Source: Micromonospora sp. MA102 (lineage in GTDB: Bacteria; Actinomycetota; Actinomycetes; Mycobacteriales; Micromonosporaceae). Taken from it: 64,000 bases of DNA. Position numbers and translations under genes: made by a program. The notes below the pieces were generated by a model, which ran no database searches, was not told the DNA's origin, and saw only the letters and a program-made list of their open reading frames with translations. This document shows positions 41,787-50,980 of this stretch, in pieces (within the stretch, counting starts at the first letter, position 1; every line of letters starts with the position of its first letter). The stretch covers positions 434,001 through 498,000 of the forward strand of contig NZ_JAMWEG010000003.1 of the NCBI RefSeq assembly GCF_025460765.1, written 5' to 3'.

Positions 41787-42748
41787 TGCCGGACTGGTTG
41801 GAGCTGGTCCTCCGGGTGGTGGGCGTGCTGGTCGCGTTCCTCACCCTGCCGCTGATCGTGGGCCAGGCCGAGCACAAGGTGATGGCCCACATGCAGGGCC
41901 GGCTCGGCCCGATGTACGCGGGCGGCTTCCACGGCTGGGCGCAGCTCGTCGCCGACGGCATCAAGTTCGTGCAGAAGGAGGACGTCACCCCGCGCGAGGC
42001 GGACCGGGCGGTGTTCCGGCTGGCCCCGGCCGTCTCCCTGGTGCCCTACCTGCTCGCCCTGCTGGTGATCCCGCTCGGCCCGGGCGACCTGGTCGGGCAG
42101 CCGCTGGACATCGGCCTGTTCTTCGTGCTCGCCGTGGTGGGCATCGGGGTGCTCGCCGTGCTCATGTCGGCCTGGGCCTCGGCCAACAAGTACAGCCTCC
42201 TCGGCGGGCTGCGCGGGGCGGCCCAGCTGCTCGGCTACGAGCTGCCGCTGGTGCTGGCCGCCGCCTCGGTGGCGATGGCGGCCGGCACGCTCAGCCTGCC
42301 CGGCATCGTGGAGGCGTGGCGCCCCTGGTGGCTGCTCTGGCAGGCGCCAGCCATGGTGATCTTCTTCGTGGCCGGGCTGGCCGAGATCCGCCGGCCCCCG
42401 TTCGACATGCCGGTGGCCGACTCCGAGCTGGTCTTCGGCTACATGACCGAATACACCGGCCTGCGCTTCGCGTTCTTCCTGCTCGCCGAGTACGTGGGCA
42501 TCGTGGTGATCGCCGCGCTGACCACGGTGCTCTTCCTCGGCGGCTGGCAGGGCCCGTTCGCCGACGCCCAGCTCGGCTGGCTCTGGACCCTGCTCAAGGT
42601 GTTCGCCGTCGCGTTCGTGATCATCTGGCTCCGGGTGAGCTACCCGCGGCTGCGCGAGGACCAGCTCCAGCGCCTGTGCTGGCTGGTGCTCGTCCCGCTG
42701 GCCCTGGCCCAGCTCGTGCTGACCGCCGCCGTCCGCCTGGCGATCTGA
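41786..42748 (+). CDS. nuoH: NADH-quinone oxidoreductase subunit H
   Basis: 320 aa, eight or so membrane helices, the ND1 homologue at the quinone-binding junction. It has AEHKVMAHMQGRLGPMYAGGFHGWAQLVADGIKFVQKED, LGYELPLVLAAAS, and AEIRRPPFDMPVADSELVFGYMTEYTG, all conserved in the family. The ATG overlaps the nuoC stop, with GAGGGGGAGG upstream. It ends at a convergent GST-like gene, so nuoH is separated from nuoI by 1.66 kb. Confidence 0.96.
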   Translation: MPDWLELVLRVVGVLVAFLTLPLIVGQAEHKVMAHMQGRLGPMYAGGFHGWAQLVADGIKFVQKEDVTPREADRAVFRLAPAVSLVPYLLALLVIPLGPGDLVGQPLDIGLFFVLAVVGIGVLAVLMSAWASANKYSLLGGLRGAAQLLGYELPLVLAAASVAMAAGTLSLPGIVEAWRPWWLLWQAPAMVIFFVAGLAEIRRPPFDMPVADSELVFGYMTEYTGLRFAFFLLAEYVGIVVIAALTTVLFLGGWQGPFADAQLGWLWTLLKVFAVAFVIIWLRVSYPRLREDQLQRLCWLVLVPLALAQLVLTAAVRLAI

Positions 42749-42760
42749 GGACGGGCGGGT

Positions 42761-43816
42761 TCAGGCCGCGTCGCGCAGCGGGGTGTGGTCCGGGTCGACC
42801 CGCTCGTCCGGCGGCGCGGGCAGCGGCGGCGTGCCGTCGCCGAACGGGCGGCCGCCGAGCTGCTCCCGCCCGTGCGGGGTGAGCCAGTTCGCCAGGTCCG
42901 GGCCGAGCGGCACCACCCCGGTCGGGTTGATGTCCCGGTGCACCTCGTAGTAGTGCCGCTTGATGTGGTCGAAGTCGACGGTGTCGCCGAAGCCCGGCGT
43001 CTGGAACAGGTCCCGCGCGTACGCCCAGAGCACCGGCATCTCGGTCAGCTTCTGCCGGTTGCACTTGAAGTGGCCGTGGTAGACGGGGTCGAAGCGGACC
43101 AGCGTGGTGAACAGCCGCACGTCCGCCTCGGTGATCGTGTCGCCGACCAGGTAGCGCTGCCCGGTCAGCCGCTCGGTCAGCCAGTCCAGCCGGTCGAAGA
43201 GCCGGTGGTACGCCCGCTCGTACGCCTCCTGGCTGCCGGCGAAGCCGCACCGGTAGACGCCGTTGTTCACGTCCGCGAAGACGACCGCGTTGACCTCGTC
43301 GATCTCGCCGCGCAGCCGCTCCGGGTAGAGCTCCGGCGCGCCCGGCCGGTGGTGGGCGGTCCACTCCGTCGACAGGTCCAGGCTCATCTGCGCGTAGTCG
43401 TTGGTGACCACCTGACCGGTCGGCACGTCCACCATGGCCGGCACCGTGATGCCCCGCTCGTAGCCGGGAAAGCGCGCGAAGTAGGCGTCGGCCAGCCGCT
43501 CGATGCCGAGCACCGGGTCCCGGCCGCCCGGGTCGAGGTCGAAGGTCCAGCTGCGCTTGTCGTGGGTGGGGCCGGCCACCGCCATCGAGATGGCGTCCTC
43601 CAGCCCGAGCAGCCGCCGGACGATGATCAGCCGGTTGGCCCACGGGCAGGCCCGGCTGACCGCCAGCCGGTACCGGCCCGGCTCCACCGGCCAGCCGCTC
43701 GACCCGTCCGCGGTGATCCGGGTGGCGATGTACCGCTGGTCCCGGGTGAACTCGCCGCCCGGCTCGACGTACTTGCCACCGGTCCGGTCGAGGATCTCGT
43801 CGCCGTTGCCGCCCAC
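42761..43816 (-). CDS. Glutathionyl-hydroquinone reductase-like (Xi-class GST) protein
   Basis: 351 aa from GTG 43816, with GGGAGG upstream. Thioredoxin-like N-terminal domain with the active-site CPWANR (Cys57), then an all-helical GST C-domain with YLVGDTITEADVRLFTTLVRFDPVYHGHFKCN. This is the characteristic Xi-class pattern. The family reduces glutathionylated quinols. Actinobacteria generally use mycothiol, so the natural thiol partner is uncertain. Its quinone chemistry sits inside a quinone oxidoreductase locus, but on the opposite strand. Confidence 0.88.
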   Translation of the reverse strand: MGGNGDEILDRTGGKYVEPGGEFTRDQRYIATRITADGSSGWPVEPGRYRLAVSRACPWANRLIIVRRLLGLEDAISMAVAGPTHDKRSWTFDLDPGGRDPVLGIERLADAYFARFPGYERGITVPAMVDVPTGQVVTNDYAQMSLDLSTEWTAHHRPGAPELYPERLRGEIDEVNAVVFADVNNGVYRCGFAGSQEAYERAYHRLFDRLDWLTERLTGQRYLVGDTITEADVRLFTTLVRFDPVYHGHFKCNRQKLTEMPVLWAYARDLFQTPGFGDTVDFDHIKRHYYEVHRDINPTGVVPLGPDLANWLTPHGREQLGGRPFGDGTPPLPAPPDERVDPDHTPLRDAA

Positions 43817-43900
43817 GCCGCCTCCCGAGGATGTCGCGTTCCGCGTCCCATCATGGTCGCTCCGCCGGCTTCCGGCAGGCCGACCCCGGATGACCGGGGC

Positions 43901-43906
43901 TAGGCT
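43901..43906 (+). promoter_or_regulatory. -10 hexamer of the SnoaL-like gene
   Basis: TAGGCT ends 6 nt before the GTG at 43913, with no ribosome-binding site. Confidence 0.45.
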
Positions 43907-43912
43907 GCCGCG

Positions 43913-44335
43913 GTGACGGATGTGGAGGCGGCGGCCCGACGCTTCATCGCCGACGTGTGGAACGCCGGCCGTGAGGAGAGCGCGTACGACCTGGTCGCCG
44001 AGAACTGCCCGGGGCTGGGCGGGACCGGTCCGGAGGCCACCCTGGCCTGGCACCGCGACCGGCGGGCGTCCTTCCCCGACCTGCGCTACAAGGTCGTCGA
44101 GGTGGTGGCCGCCGGCAACCGGGTGGCCGTGCACTGGCGGGCCGCCGGCACCCAGGCCGGGCAGTTCGGCCCGGTGCCGCCGACCGGCCGGGTGGTGAGC
44201 TACTCGGGGGCGAGCTTCCTCCGCTTCGACGAGACCGGCCGGATCGTCGACGTGTGGAGCGTGAACGAGCTGTTCCAGGTCCTCCAGCAGCTCGGCGTCG
44301 AGATGCTCCCGCCGCTGCCGGCCACCGACGCCTGA
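43913..44335 (+). CDS. SnoaL-like (NTF2-fold) protein
   Basis: 140 aa, cone-shaped NTF2-like fold. [52 protein letters not shown] and [30 protein letters not shown] match SnoaL-like polyketide-cyclase/ester-cyclase proteins. Most of these are uncharacterised. No polyketide genes are adjacent. GTG at 43913 probably starts a leaderless message. It precedes nuoI on the same strand by 77 bases. Confidence 0.8.
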   Translation: MTDVEAAARRFIADVWNAGREESAYDLVAENCPGLGGTGPEATLAWHRDRRASFPDLRYKVVEVVAAGNRVAVHWRAAGTQAGQFGPVPPTGRVVSYSGASFLRFDETGRIVDVWSVNELFQVLQQLGVEMLPPLPATDA

Positions 44336-44412
44336 CCGGCCCGGCGGTCCGCTGCGGTCGATCCGCCGGGTGGTGGTCGCGCGCGCCGGGGGCACAGGGC
44401 AGGATGGGCCCC

Positions 44413-44997
44413 ATGAGTGAGCGCAGCGGGGTGCCCGGCGAGGGGCTGGTGAAGGGGCTGGCGGTCACGCTGAAGACGATGACCCGCCGCTCGACCACGC
44501 AGCAGTACCCGGACGTCGTCCCCGAGCTGCCGCCCCGCTCCCGCGGCGTGATCGCGCTGCTGGAGGAGAACTGCACGGTCTGCATGCTCTGCGCGCGCGA
44601 GTGCCCGGACTGGTGCATCTACATCGACTCCCACAAGGAGGAGGTGGCGGTCCCCGGCGCCGCCCGCCCCCGCCAGCGCAACGTGCTCGACAAGTTCGAC
44701 ATCGACTTCTCGCTCTGCATGTACTGCGGCATCTGCATCGAGGTCTGCCCGTTCGACGCGCTCTACTGGTCGCCCGAGTTCGAGTACGCCGAGTACGACA
44801 TCAAGGACCTGCTGCACGACAAGGACCATCTCGGCGAGTGGATGGTCACCGTCCCGCCGCCGCCGGCCCACGACCCGCACGGCGACCCCTCGAAGGAGGA
44901 GACCACCGCCGCCCGCAAGGCCGCGGCCCCCGCCGCGCGTCCGGCCCCGGCCCGCCCGGAACCCGGCGCGGAGCAGGGCGGGGGCGCGCCGTCATGA
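44413..44997 (+). CDS. nuoI: NADH-quinone oxidoreductase subunit I
   Basis: 194 aa. Two ferredoxin-type motifs, [12 protein letters not shown] and [12 protein letters not shown], ligate the N6a and N6b [4Fe-4S] clusters. The N-terminal region [20 protein letters not shown] is typical of NuoI. A ~45-residue Pro/Ala/Lys tail follows. ATG 44413 has a CAGGAT hexamer 6 bases before it (44401-44406); ATG 44404 is an alternative. It begins the uninterrupted six-gene run I-J-K-L-M-N. Its stop overlaps the nuoJ ATG by four bases. Confidence 0.95.
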   Translation: MSERSGVPGEGLVKGLAVTLKTMTRRSTTQQYPDVVPELPPRSRGVIALLEENCTVCMLCARECPDWCIYIDSHKEEVAVPGAARPRQRNVLDKFDIDFSLCMYCGICIEVCPFDALYWSPEFEYAEYDIKDLLHDKDHLGEWMVTVPPPPAHDPHGDPSKEETTAARKAAAPAARPAPARPEPGAEQGGGAPS

Positions 44998-45593
44998 CGG
45001 GTGCGGACGTGCTGCTGCTCGCCCTCGGCGCGGTGGCGGTGGGCGCGGGCGCGCTGGTGGTGGGCACCCGGCACCTGGTCCGGGCCGGGCTCTGGCTGGT
45101 GGTCTGCCTGGGCGCGCTGGCCGGCGACTACCTGGTCCTGAGCGCCGAGCTGGTGGCCTGGGTGCAGGTGCTCATCTACGTCGGCGCGGTCGTGGTGCTG
45201 CTGCTGTTCGCGGTGATGCTGACCCGGGCGCCGATCGGCCCCTCCGACGACCTCGACCGGCCCGGCTGGCCGGCCGCCCTGATCGGCGCCGGCACCGGCC
45301 TGGGCCTGGCCGTGCTGCTGGTCGACGCGTTCCGCTGGGTCCGGGTGGAGCTGCCCGCAGCGGGCACCGCCGAGCGCCTCGGCGAGCAGGTGTTCCGCTC
45401 CTGGGTGCTGCCCTTCGAGGTGCTGTCGGTGCTGCTGCTCGCCGCCCTGGTCGGCGCGATCGTGCTCTCCCGCCCCGACATCGGCCGCCCCGGTGCGGGT
45501 CCGGCCGCGGGCCCGGCCCGCCCCGGCCGCCCGGCCGGCCCCGTCGAGCCGGCCCGCCCGGTCGTCGCCGCCGACGAGGGCGGGCGCGCGTGA
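44994..45593 (+). CDS. nuoJ: NADH-quinone oxidoreductase subunit J
   Basis: 199 aa, five membrane helices, the ND6 homologue. The conserved [23 protein letters not shown] (third helix, with the pi-bulge region) is intact. The C-terminal ~45 residues are a Pro/Ala/Gly/Arg tail. It overlaps nuoI at the start (ATGA) and nuoK at the end (GTGA). Confidence 0.95.
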   Translation: MTGADVLLLALGAVAVGAGALVVGTRHLVRAGLWLVVCLGALAGDYLVLSAELVAWVQVLIYVGAVVVLLLFAVMLTRAPIGPSDDLDRPGWPAALIGAGTGLGLAVLLVDAFRWVRVELPAAGTAERLGEQVFRSWVLPFEVLSVLLLAALVGAIVLSRPDIGRPGAGPAAGPARPGRPAGPVEPARPVVAADEGGRA

Positions 45594-45946
45594 GACCGGT
45601 CATCCCGTACGTCACCGCCGCGCTGCTGTTCGGTCTCGGCGTCTACGGCGTGCTGCGCCGCCGCAACGCCGTCCTCGTGCTGATGGCCGTCGAGCTGATG
45701 CTCAACGCGGTCAACCTCATCCTGGTCACCGCAGACACCACGGTCCGGGCGGCGCTGCCGCACTCCGGCCAGGTCTTCGCGCTCTTCGTCATCGTGCTGG
45801 CCGCCGCCGAGATCGGCGTGGGGCTGGCCATCGTGCTCCAGCTCTACCGGCTGCGGGCCAGCGTCACGGTGGACGACGTGCCGCTCACCGAGGCGCCGGC
45901 GCCGGCCGCCGGGATCGCCGCCGACCGGGGCGAGGGGGCGAGGTGA
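45590..45946 (+). CDS. nuoK: NADH-quinone oxidoreductase subunit K
   Basis: 118 aa, three membrane helices, the ND4L homologue. The two membrane Glu residues needed for proton transfer are present, in LMAVELMLNAVNL and VLAAAEIGVGLAIV. A hydrophilic tail of ~25 residues follows. The GTG start overlaps nuoJ, and the stop overlaps nuoL. Confidence 0.95.
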   Translation: MRPVIPYVTAALLFGLGVYGVLRRRNAVLVLMAVELMLNAVNLILVTADTTVRAALPHSGQVFALFVIVLAAAEIGVGLAIVLQLYRLRASVTVDDVPLTEAPAPAAGIAADRGEGAR

Positions 45947-47868
45947 CCGGACTGCTCGCGGTGGCGCTGCCCGGCGTACCCCTGGTCGCCGGCCTGCTCG
46001 GGCTGCTGCTGCCGCCGTCGCCGCGCGGTACGGCCACCGGGGAGAGCCCGGCCCGGCGGGCGGCCATCGCGCTCGGCGTGGCCGGCGCGGCGGTCGCGCT
46101 GCTCGCGGCGGTGGCCCTGCTGCTGCGGGTGGACGGGCCGGTCGAGGGCGGCACCGACTGGGTCGACCTGGGCGGGCTGCGGGTGACCCTCGGCTGGCGG
46201 CTGGACGGGGTCGCCACGCTGGTCGCCGTGGCGGTGGCCGCGGTGGCCCTGGCCGTGCAGGTCTACTCGATCGGCTACCTGCGGCGCGGCCCGCACGACG
46301 ACGTCGAGGTGGACCACCGCTACCCGCCCTACGCCGCCCAGATCAGCCTGTTCACCGCCGCCATGCTGACCGTGGTGGTCTCCGGCGACCTGATCCTGCT
46401 GCTGGTCGGCTGGGAGGTGATGGGCATCTGCTCGTACCTGCTCATCGCCCACGACCGGCGGCTGCCCGAGGCGCCGGCCGCTGCCGTGAAGGCGTTCCTG
46501 GTCACCCGGGTGGGCGACGTCGGCTTCCTGCTCGGCATCGCCCTGCTCGGCGTCGGCGCGGGCAGCTTCCGGATCGCCGACGTGCTGGCCCACGACTACT
46601 CCGCCGGCACCCTCACCGCGGCCTGCCTGCTGCTGCTCGCCGGGGTGGCCGGCAAGAGCGCGCAGTTCCCGCTGCACACCTGGCTCCCGGACGCCATGGC
46701 CGGCCCCACCCCGATCTCCGCGCTGATCCACGCGGCCACCATGGTCGCCGCCGGGGTCTACGCGGTGGCCCGGCTCTTCCCGCTCTTCGCGCAGGCCCCG
46801 GCCGCCCTGGCCGTGCTCGGGGTGATGGCGGCGGTCACCCTGCTGCTCGGCGCGTTCGCGGCCACCGCCCAGGACGACATCAAGCGGGTGCTGGCCTGGT
46901 CGACGGTCTCCCAGATCGGCTACATGACCGGCGCGCTCGCCGTCGGCGCTCCGGCGGCGGCCCTGTTCCACCTGCTCACCCACGCCGCGTTCAAGGCGCT
47001 GCTGTTCCTCGCGGCGGGCGTGGTGATCCACGCCGTCGGCACCACCCTGATGTCGCGGATGGGCGGCCTGCGCGCCGCCATGCCGGTGACCTTCTGGTGC
47101 ATGCTGATCGGTCTCGGCGCGCTGGCCGGGGTGCCGCCCCTGTCCGGCTTCTGGAGCAAGGACGGGGTGCTCGCCGCCGCGCAGGCCGCCGCGCTGGACG
47201 GCGCCGGCCCGGCCCCGGCCTGGGTGGGCTGGCTGGTCTGGCTGGCCGGGCTGCTCGGCGTCGCGGTCACCGCCTGGTACGCGACCCGCCTGCTGCTGCG
47301 CACCTTCTTCGGCGCGACCCGGATCCCGCTGGCGCACCCGCACGACCCGCCGGCCGTGCTGCGCTGGCCGGTGCTGCTGCTCGCGGTGCCCGCCGCGCTG
47401 CTCGGCCTGGCCGCCATCGCGCCCTGGTTCGCCGACCGGCTGCGGGTGCCGGCCGACGCCTCCGACGAGGCCGTCGAGCTGGTCCACCTCGCGCCGAACC
47501 TGGTCCTGCCGTTCCTGCTGCTGCTGGTCGGCGCGGGCGTGGCCTGGGCCGGCTGGCGCCGCGACCCGGCCGCCGACCCGGCGCGCTTCCTGGGTCCGCT
47601 GCGGCCGGTCTTCGCCCGGGCGTTCCGGCTCGACGACGTCCAGCACACCCTCGTCGTACGCCCGACCACGGCCCTGGCCCGAGCCGTGCGCACGGGGGAC
47701 GAGCTCGGGGTGGACGGCCTCGTGGAGGGCAGCGGCCGGGCCGCGGTCGAGCTGGGCGGCGGGCTGGCCGCGCTGCACCGGGCCGCGCTGCCCCGGGCGG
47801 CGGCCGGGGTGCTGGCCGGTGCGCTGCTCATCGGCCTCGCGGTCGCCCTGATCGGAGTGACCTCATGA
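45943..47868 (+). CDS. nuoL: NADH-quinone oxidoreductase subunit L
   Basis: 641 aa from GTG 45943. Mrp-type proton-pumping antiporter-like subunit, the ND5 homologue. Conserved blocks are LLLVGWEVMGICSYLLIAH, LLLLAGVAGKSAQFPLHTWLPDAMAGPTPISALIHAATMVAAGVYAVAR, and KRVLAWSTVSQIGYM. These include the key Glu and Lys residues. The C-terminal lateral helix region is present, so it is full length. The stop overlaps the nuoM ATG. Confidence 0.96.
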   Translation: MTGLLAVALPGVPLVAGLLGLLLPPSPRGTATGESPARRAAIALGVAGAAVALLAAVALLLRVDGPVEGGTDWVDLGGLRVTLGWRLDGVATLVAVAVAAVALAVQVYSIGYLRRGPHDDVEVDHRYPPYAAQISLFTAAMLTVVVSGDLILLLVGWEVMGICSYLLIAHDRRLPEAPAAAVKAFLVTRVGDVGFLLGIALLGVGAGSFRIADVLAHDYSAGTLTAACLLLLAGVAGKSAQFPLHTWLPDAMAGPTPISALIHAATMVAAGVYAVARLFPLFAQAPAALAVLGVMAAVTLLLGAFAATAQDDIKRVLAWSTVSQIGYMTGALAVGAPAAALFHLLTHAAFKALLFLAAGVVIHAVGTTLMSRMGGLRAAMPVTFWCMLIGLGALAGVPPLSGFWSKDGVLAAAQAAALDGAGPAPAWVGWLVWLAGLLGVAVTAWYATRLLLRTFFGATRIPLAHPHDPPAVLRWPVLLLAVPAALLGLAAIAPWFADRLRVPADASDEAVELVHLAPNLVLPFLLLLVGAGVAWAGWRRDPAADPARFLGPLRPVFARAFRLDDVQHTLVVRPTTALARAVRTGDELGVDGLVEGSGRAAVELGGGLAALHRAALPRAAAGVLAGALLIGLAVALIGVTS

Positions 47869-49373
47869 CGTTCGGGCAGTTCCTGCTGGTGGCGGTCCTC
47901 GCGGTTCCCGCGCTGGGCGCGGTCGCGGCCGCCGCCGTCCCCGGCGACCGGGCCGGCCGGCTGGTCGGCACGGCCGCCGCCGCGCTGGCCCTGCTCGCCA
48001 CCCTGCCGCTGGCCGGCGGCGACCACGGCTGGTTCGGCTACGGACCCCGGCCGGCCGTGCAGGCCTGGCATCAGGTGGACGTGTCCTGGGTGCCCGGCCT
48101 CGACCTGCGCTTCCACCTCGGAGTGGACGGCATCTCCTGGCCGCTGGTGGTGCTCACCGCGCTGCTCACCCTGCTCTGCTGCGGCTACACGCTCTGGCGG
48201 GTGCCCGCCGGCGGCGGCAGTGGGCGGGCCCTCGTGGCACTGCTGCTGGTGGTCGAGGTGGGCATCCTGGGCACCTTCCTCGCCCTCGACCTGGTGCTGT
48301 TCTTCCTGTTCTTCGAGGTCGTCCTGCTTCCCATGTACGCGATCATCGCGGGCTGGGGTGGCGACGACCGGCGCCGGGCGGCCCGCAAGTTCGCCCTCTA
48401 CACCCTGTTCGGCTCGGTGCTGCTGCTGGTCGGCGTCTACGTGGTGGTCGCCGCCGCGGGCACCGCCGACCTGGTGACGCTGACCGGTGGCGCCGGGCTG
48501 TCCCGGGGCACCCAGCTCGCCGCGTTCACACTGCTGGCGCTGGCCTTCGCGGTGAAGAGCCCGCTCTGGCCGCTGCACTCCTGGCTGCCCGACGCGCACA
48601 CCCAGGCCCCCACGGTGGGCAGCGTGATCCTGGCCGGGGTGCTGCTCAAGATGGGCACGTACGGGCTGATCCGGGTGGCGGTCGGGGTGGCCCCGGAGGG
48701 CGCCCGCTGGGCCGCGCCGGTGCTCGGGGTGCTGGCCGTCGCGGCGATCCTGGTCGGCGGGCTGGTCTGCCTGGCGCAGTCCGAGCTGAAGCGGCTGATC
48801 GCGTACTCCAGCGTGGGGCACATGGGTTTCGTGCTGCTCGGGGTCGCCACGCTCACCGCCACCGGCCTCCAGGCCGCGCTGATCGGCAACATCGCGCACG
48901 GCGTCATCACCGGGCTGCTGTTCTTCCTGGCCGGGGCGATCAAGGACCGCACCCGCACCGGGTCGCTCGCCGAGCTGTCCGGGCTGCGCGAGACCGCGCC
49001 CCGGCTGGCCGGGCTGCTCGGTTTCGCGGCGGTCGCCTCGCTCGGGCTGCCCGGGCTGGCCGGCTTCTGGGGTGAGGCGTTCGCCGTGGTGGCCGCCGTC
49101 CGGCGGGGCGGCGGGCTGTGGACCACCCTCGCGGTGCTGGCCGCGCTGGGCGGGGCGCTGACCGCCGCGTACCTCCTGCGGTTGCTGCGCCGGGTCACCC
49201 ACGGGCGGCCCAGCCCGGCGGTGGCCCCGCTCGCGCCGGGCCTGGCCGGGGCGGAGCTGGCCGCCTGGGCGCCGCTGGTGTTGCTCGCCCTCGCCGTCGG
49301 CCTGGCCCCGGCCCTGGTCCTGTCCTACGCCTCCGGCCCGGTCGGCGCCCTGGTGGGAGTGGTCACCAAATGA
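47865..49373 (+). CDS. nuoM: NADH-quinone oxidoreductase subunit M
   Basis: 502 aa, ND4 homologue, ~14 helices. The blocks DLVLFFLFFEVVLLPMYAIIAGWGG, AVKSPLWPLHSWLPDAHTQAPTVGSVILAGVLLKMGTYGLIR and ELKRLIAYSSVGHMGFVLLG carry the conserved Glu, Lys and His of the proton half-channels. It overlaps both neighbours by four bases. Confidence 0.96.
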   Translation: MTFGQFLLVAVLAVPALGAVAAAAVPGDRAGRLVGTAAAALALLATLPLAGGDHGWFGYGPRPAVQAWHQVDVSWVPGLDLRFHLGVDGISWPLVVLTALLTLLCCGYTLWRVPAGGGSGRALVALLLVVEVGILGTFLALDLVLFFLFFEVVLLPMYAIIAGWGGDDRRRAARKFALYTLFGSVLLLVGVYVVVAAAGTADLVTLTGGAGLSRGTQLAAFTLLALAFAVKSPLWPLHSWLPDAHTQAPTVGSVILAGVLLKMGTYGLIRVAVGVAPEGARWAAPVLGVLAVAAILVGGLVCLAQSELKRLIAYSSVGHMGFVLLGVATLTATGLQAALIGNIAHGVITGLLFFLAGAIKDRTRTGSLAELSGLRETAPRLAGLLGFAAVASLGLPGLAGFWGEAFAVVAAVRRGGGLWTTLAVLAALGGALTAAYLLRLLRRVTHGRPSPAVAPLAPGLAGAELAAWAPLVLLALAVGLAPALVLSYASGPVGALVGVVTK

Positions 49374-50833
49374 GCCTGGTGCAGAGCGTGGACAACGTGG
49401 CGCTGCTGCCGGCCTACCTGGCCGCCGGCACGGCCGTGCTGGTGCTGCTGGTCGACCTGCTGGCGGCCCGGGCCGCCGCCACGGTGGCCGTGGCCGCCCT
49501 CGGCGCGGCGGGCACCGCCGCCGGTGCGGCGCTGGTCGGCGCGGCCGGCGAACGCCGCACCTTCTGCGTGGGCGCGGACTGCTCCTGGCTCTGGACCGGG
49601 CGGGCCGCGCTGGTCGCGGTGGTCATCGCGCTGCTCACCCTCGGCGTGCTCGCGCTCTCCGGCCCCCTGCTGCGCGCCGGGCGGGTCCCGGTCGGTGAAT
49701 ACTGCTTCCTGCTCGCCTGCGCGATGACCGGCGGCGTGGTGCTCGGCGCGGCCGGCGACCTGATCACCCTGGTCGTGGCGCTGGAGACGCTCACCCTGCC
49801 GCTCTACGTGCTGGTCGGGCTGCGCCGGGGCAGCCTGGCCGGCGCCGAGGCGGCGGTGACCTTCTTCGTGGTCAGCGTGGTGGCCACCACGGTCACCCTG
49901 CTCGGCGCGGCGCTGCTCTACGCGGTGACCGGCAGCGTCCACCTGGACCGGCTCGGCGCGACCTTCGCCGGCGCGGAGGGCCTGCTCGACGTGCCGCTCA
50001 CCACGGTCGCGGTGGCGCTGGTGGTGGCCGGGCTGGCCTTCAAGGTCGCCGCGGTGCCGTTCCACGCCTGGGCCCCGGCAACCTACGACGGCGCCCCGCT
50101 GCCGGTGGCCGCGTACCTGTCGACGGCCTCGAAGCTGGGTGGCGTGGTGGCGCTGCTCGCCGTGGTGCAGCGGGCGCTGCCGGCGACCGTGACCGGCCCG
50201 GTGCTGGCGCTGCTGGCGGTGCTCACCATGACCGTGGGCAATCTGGTGGCGCTGCGCCAGCGGCGTACGGTCCGGCTGCTCGCCTGGTCCTCGGTGGCCC
50301 AGGCCGGCTACATCCTCGCCCCGCTGGGCGCGCTCGCGCTGGCCGCCGGACGCACCGCCGACGCCCGCGCCGGGGCGTACGCCGCGGCCGTCGCGTACAC
50401 CGTCTTCTTCGTGCTGCTGGAACTGGCCGCGTTCGCCGCGGTGGTGGCGCTGCGGCCGGGTGACGGTGACGGCGGCACGCTGGCCGACCTGCGCGGCGCG
50501 GCGCGCCGGCACCCGTGGGTGGGTGGCGCGTTCGCCCTGGCCCTCATCGGGCTGGCCGGGCTGCCTCCCGGCCTGGCCGGCCTGTTCGCCAAGGTGACCG
50601 TGGTCCGCGCGCTGGTGGCCGGGCACGCCGGCTGGCTGGCCCTGGTGGTGGCGCTGAACGCGGTGCTCGGTCTGGCCTACTACCTGCGGCTGGCCGCCAC
50701 CCTCTACGCCGCTCCGGGCGGGGTCGCGGTCCGCCCCGGCCGGCTCGTGGTGGTCGCGCTCGGGGTCGCCACCGCGCTGGCCGTGGTGCTCGGCTTCGCC
50801 CCGCAGTTGGTCCTCGACGTGGCGGCCCGCTGA
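49370..50833 (+). CDS. nuoN: NADH-quinone oxidoreductase subunit N
   Basis: 487 aa, ND2 homologue. Conserved blocks are TLVVALETLTLPLYVLVG, GLAFKVAAVPFHAWAPATYDGAPLPVAAYLSTASKLGGVVAL and RTVRLLAWSSVAQAGYILAP. It is the last gene of the locus, its ATG overlapping the nuoM stop (AATGAG). No terminator hairpin was recognised downstream before htpX. Confidence 0.95.
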   Translation: MSLVQSVDNVALLPAYLAAGTAVLVLLVDLLAARAAATVAVAALGAAGTAAGAALVGAAGERRTFCVGADCSWLWTGRAALVAVVIALLTLGVLALSGPLLRAGRVPVGEYCFLLACAMTGGVVLGAAGDLITLVVALETLTLPLYVLVGLRRGSLAGAEAAVTFFVVSVVATTVTLLGAALLYAVTGSVHLDRLGATFAGAEGLLDVPLTTVAVALVVAGLAFKVAAVPFHAWAPATYDGAPLPVAAYLSTASKLGGVVALLAVVQRALPATVTGPVLALLAVLTMTVGNLVALRQRRTVRLLAWSSVAQAGYILAPLGALALAAGRTADARAGAYAAAVAYTVFFVLLELAAFAAVVALRPGDGDGGTLADLRGAARRHPWVGGAFALALIGLAGLPPGLAGLFAKVTVVRALVAGHAGWLALVVALNAVLGLAYYLRLAATLYAAPGGVAVRPGRLVVVALGVATALAVVLGFAPQLVLDVAAR

Positions 50834-50980
50834 CGGTTTCGTGCCCTGGTGGGCGGCCGGCACAGCGCGCTTACAGGAATCCCCAGCCAACTTTCAGCCA
50901 TGAGCAGGATGGTTGGCGGGTACCGGTGTTGTTGAACCGGTCAGCGGGCCCCGCACGGCCCGCGCACCGAAGGAGCGATC

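Noticed and set aside
43627..44395. Extension of the GST-like frame to 44395 on the minus strand
   Set aside because: The extra N-terminus lacks similarity and overlaps the SnoaL-like gene. GTG 43816 has a proper ribosome-binding site and a normal family N-terminus.
45844..49202. Long minus-strand frames (644 and 760 aa) opposite nuoL and nuoM
   Set aside because: Gln/His/Arg-rich antisense frames that arise from GC-biased third positions of membrane-protein genes.
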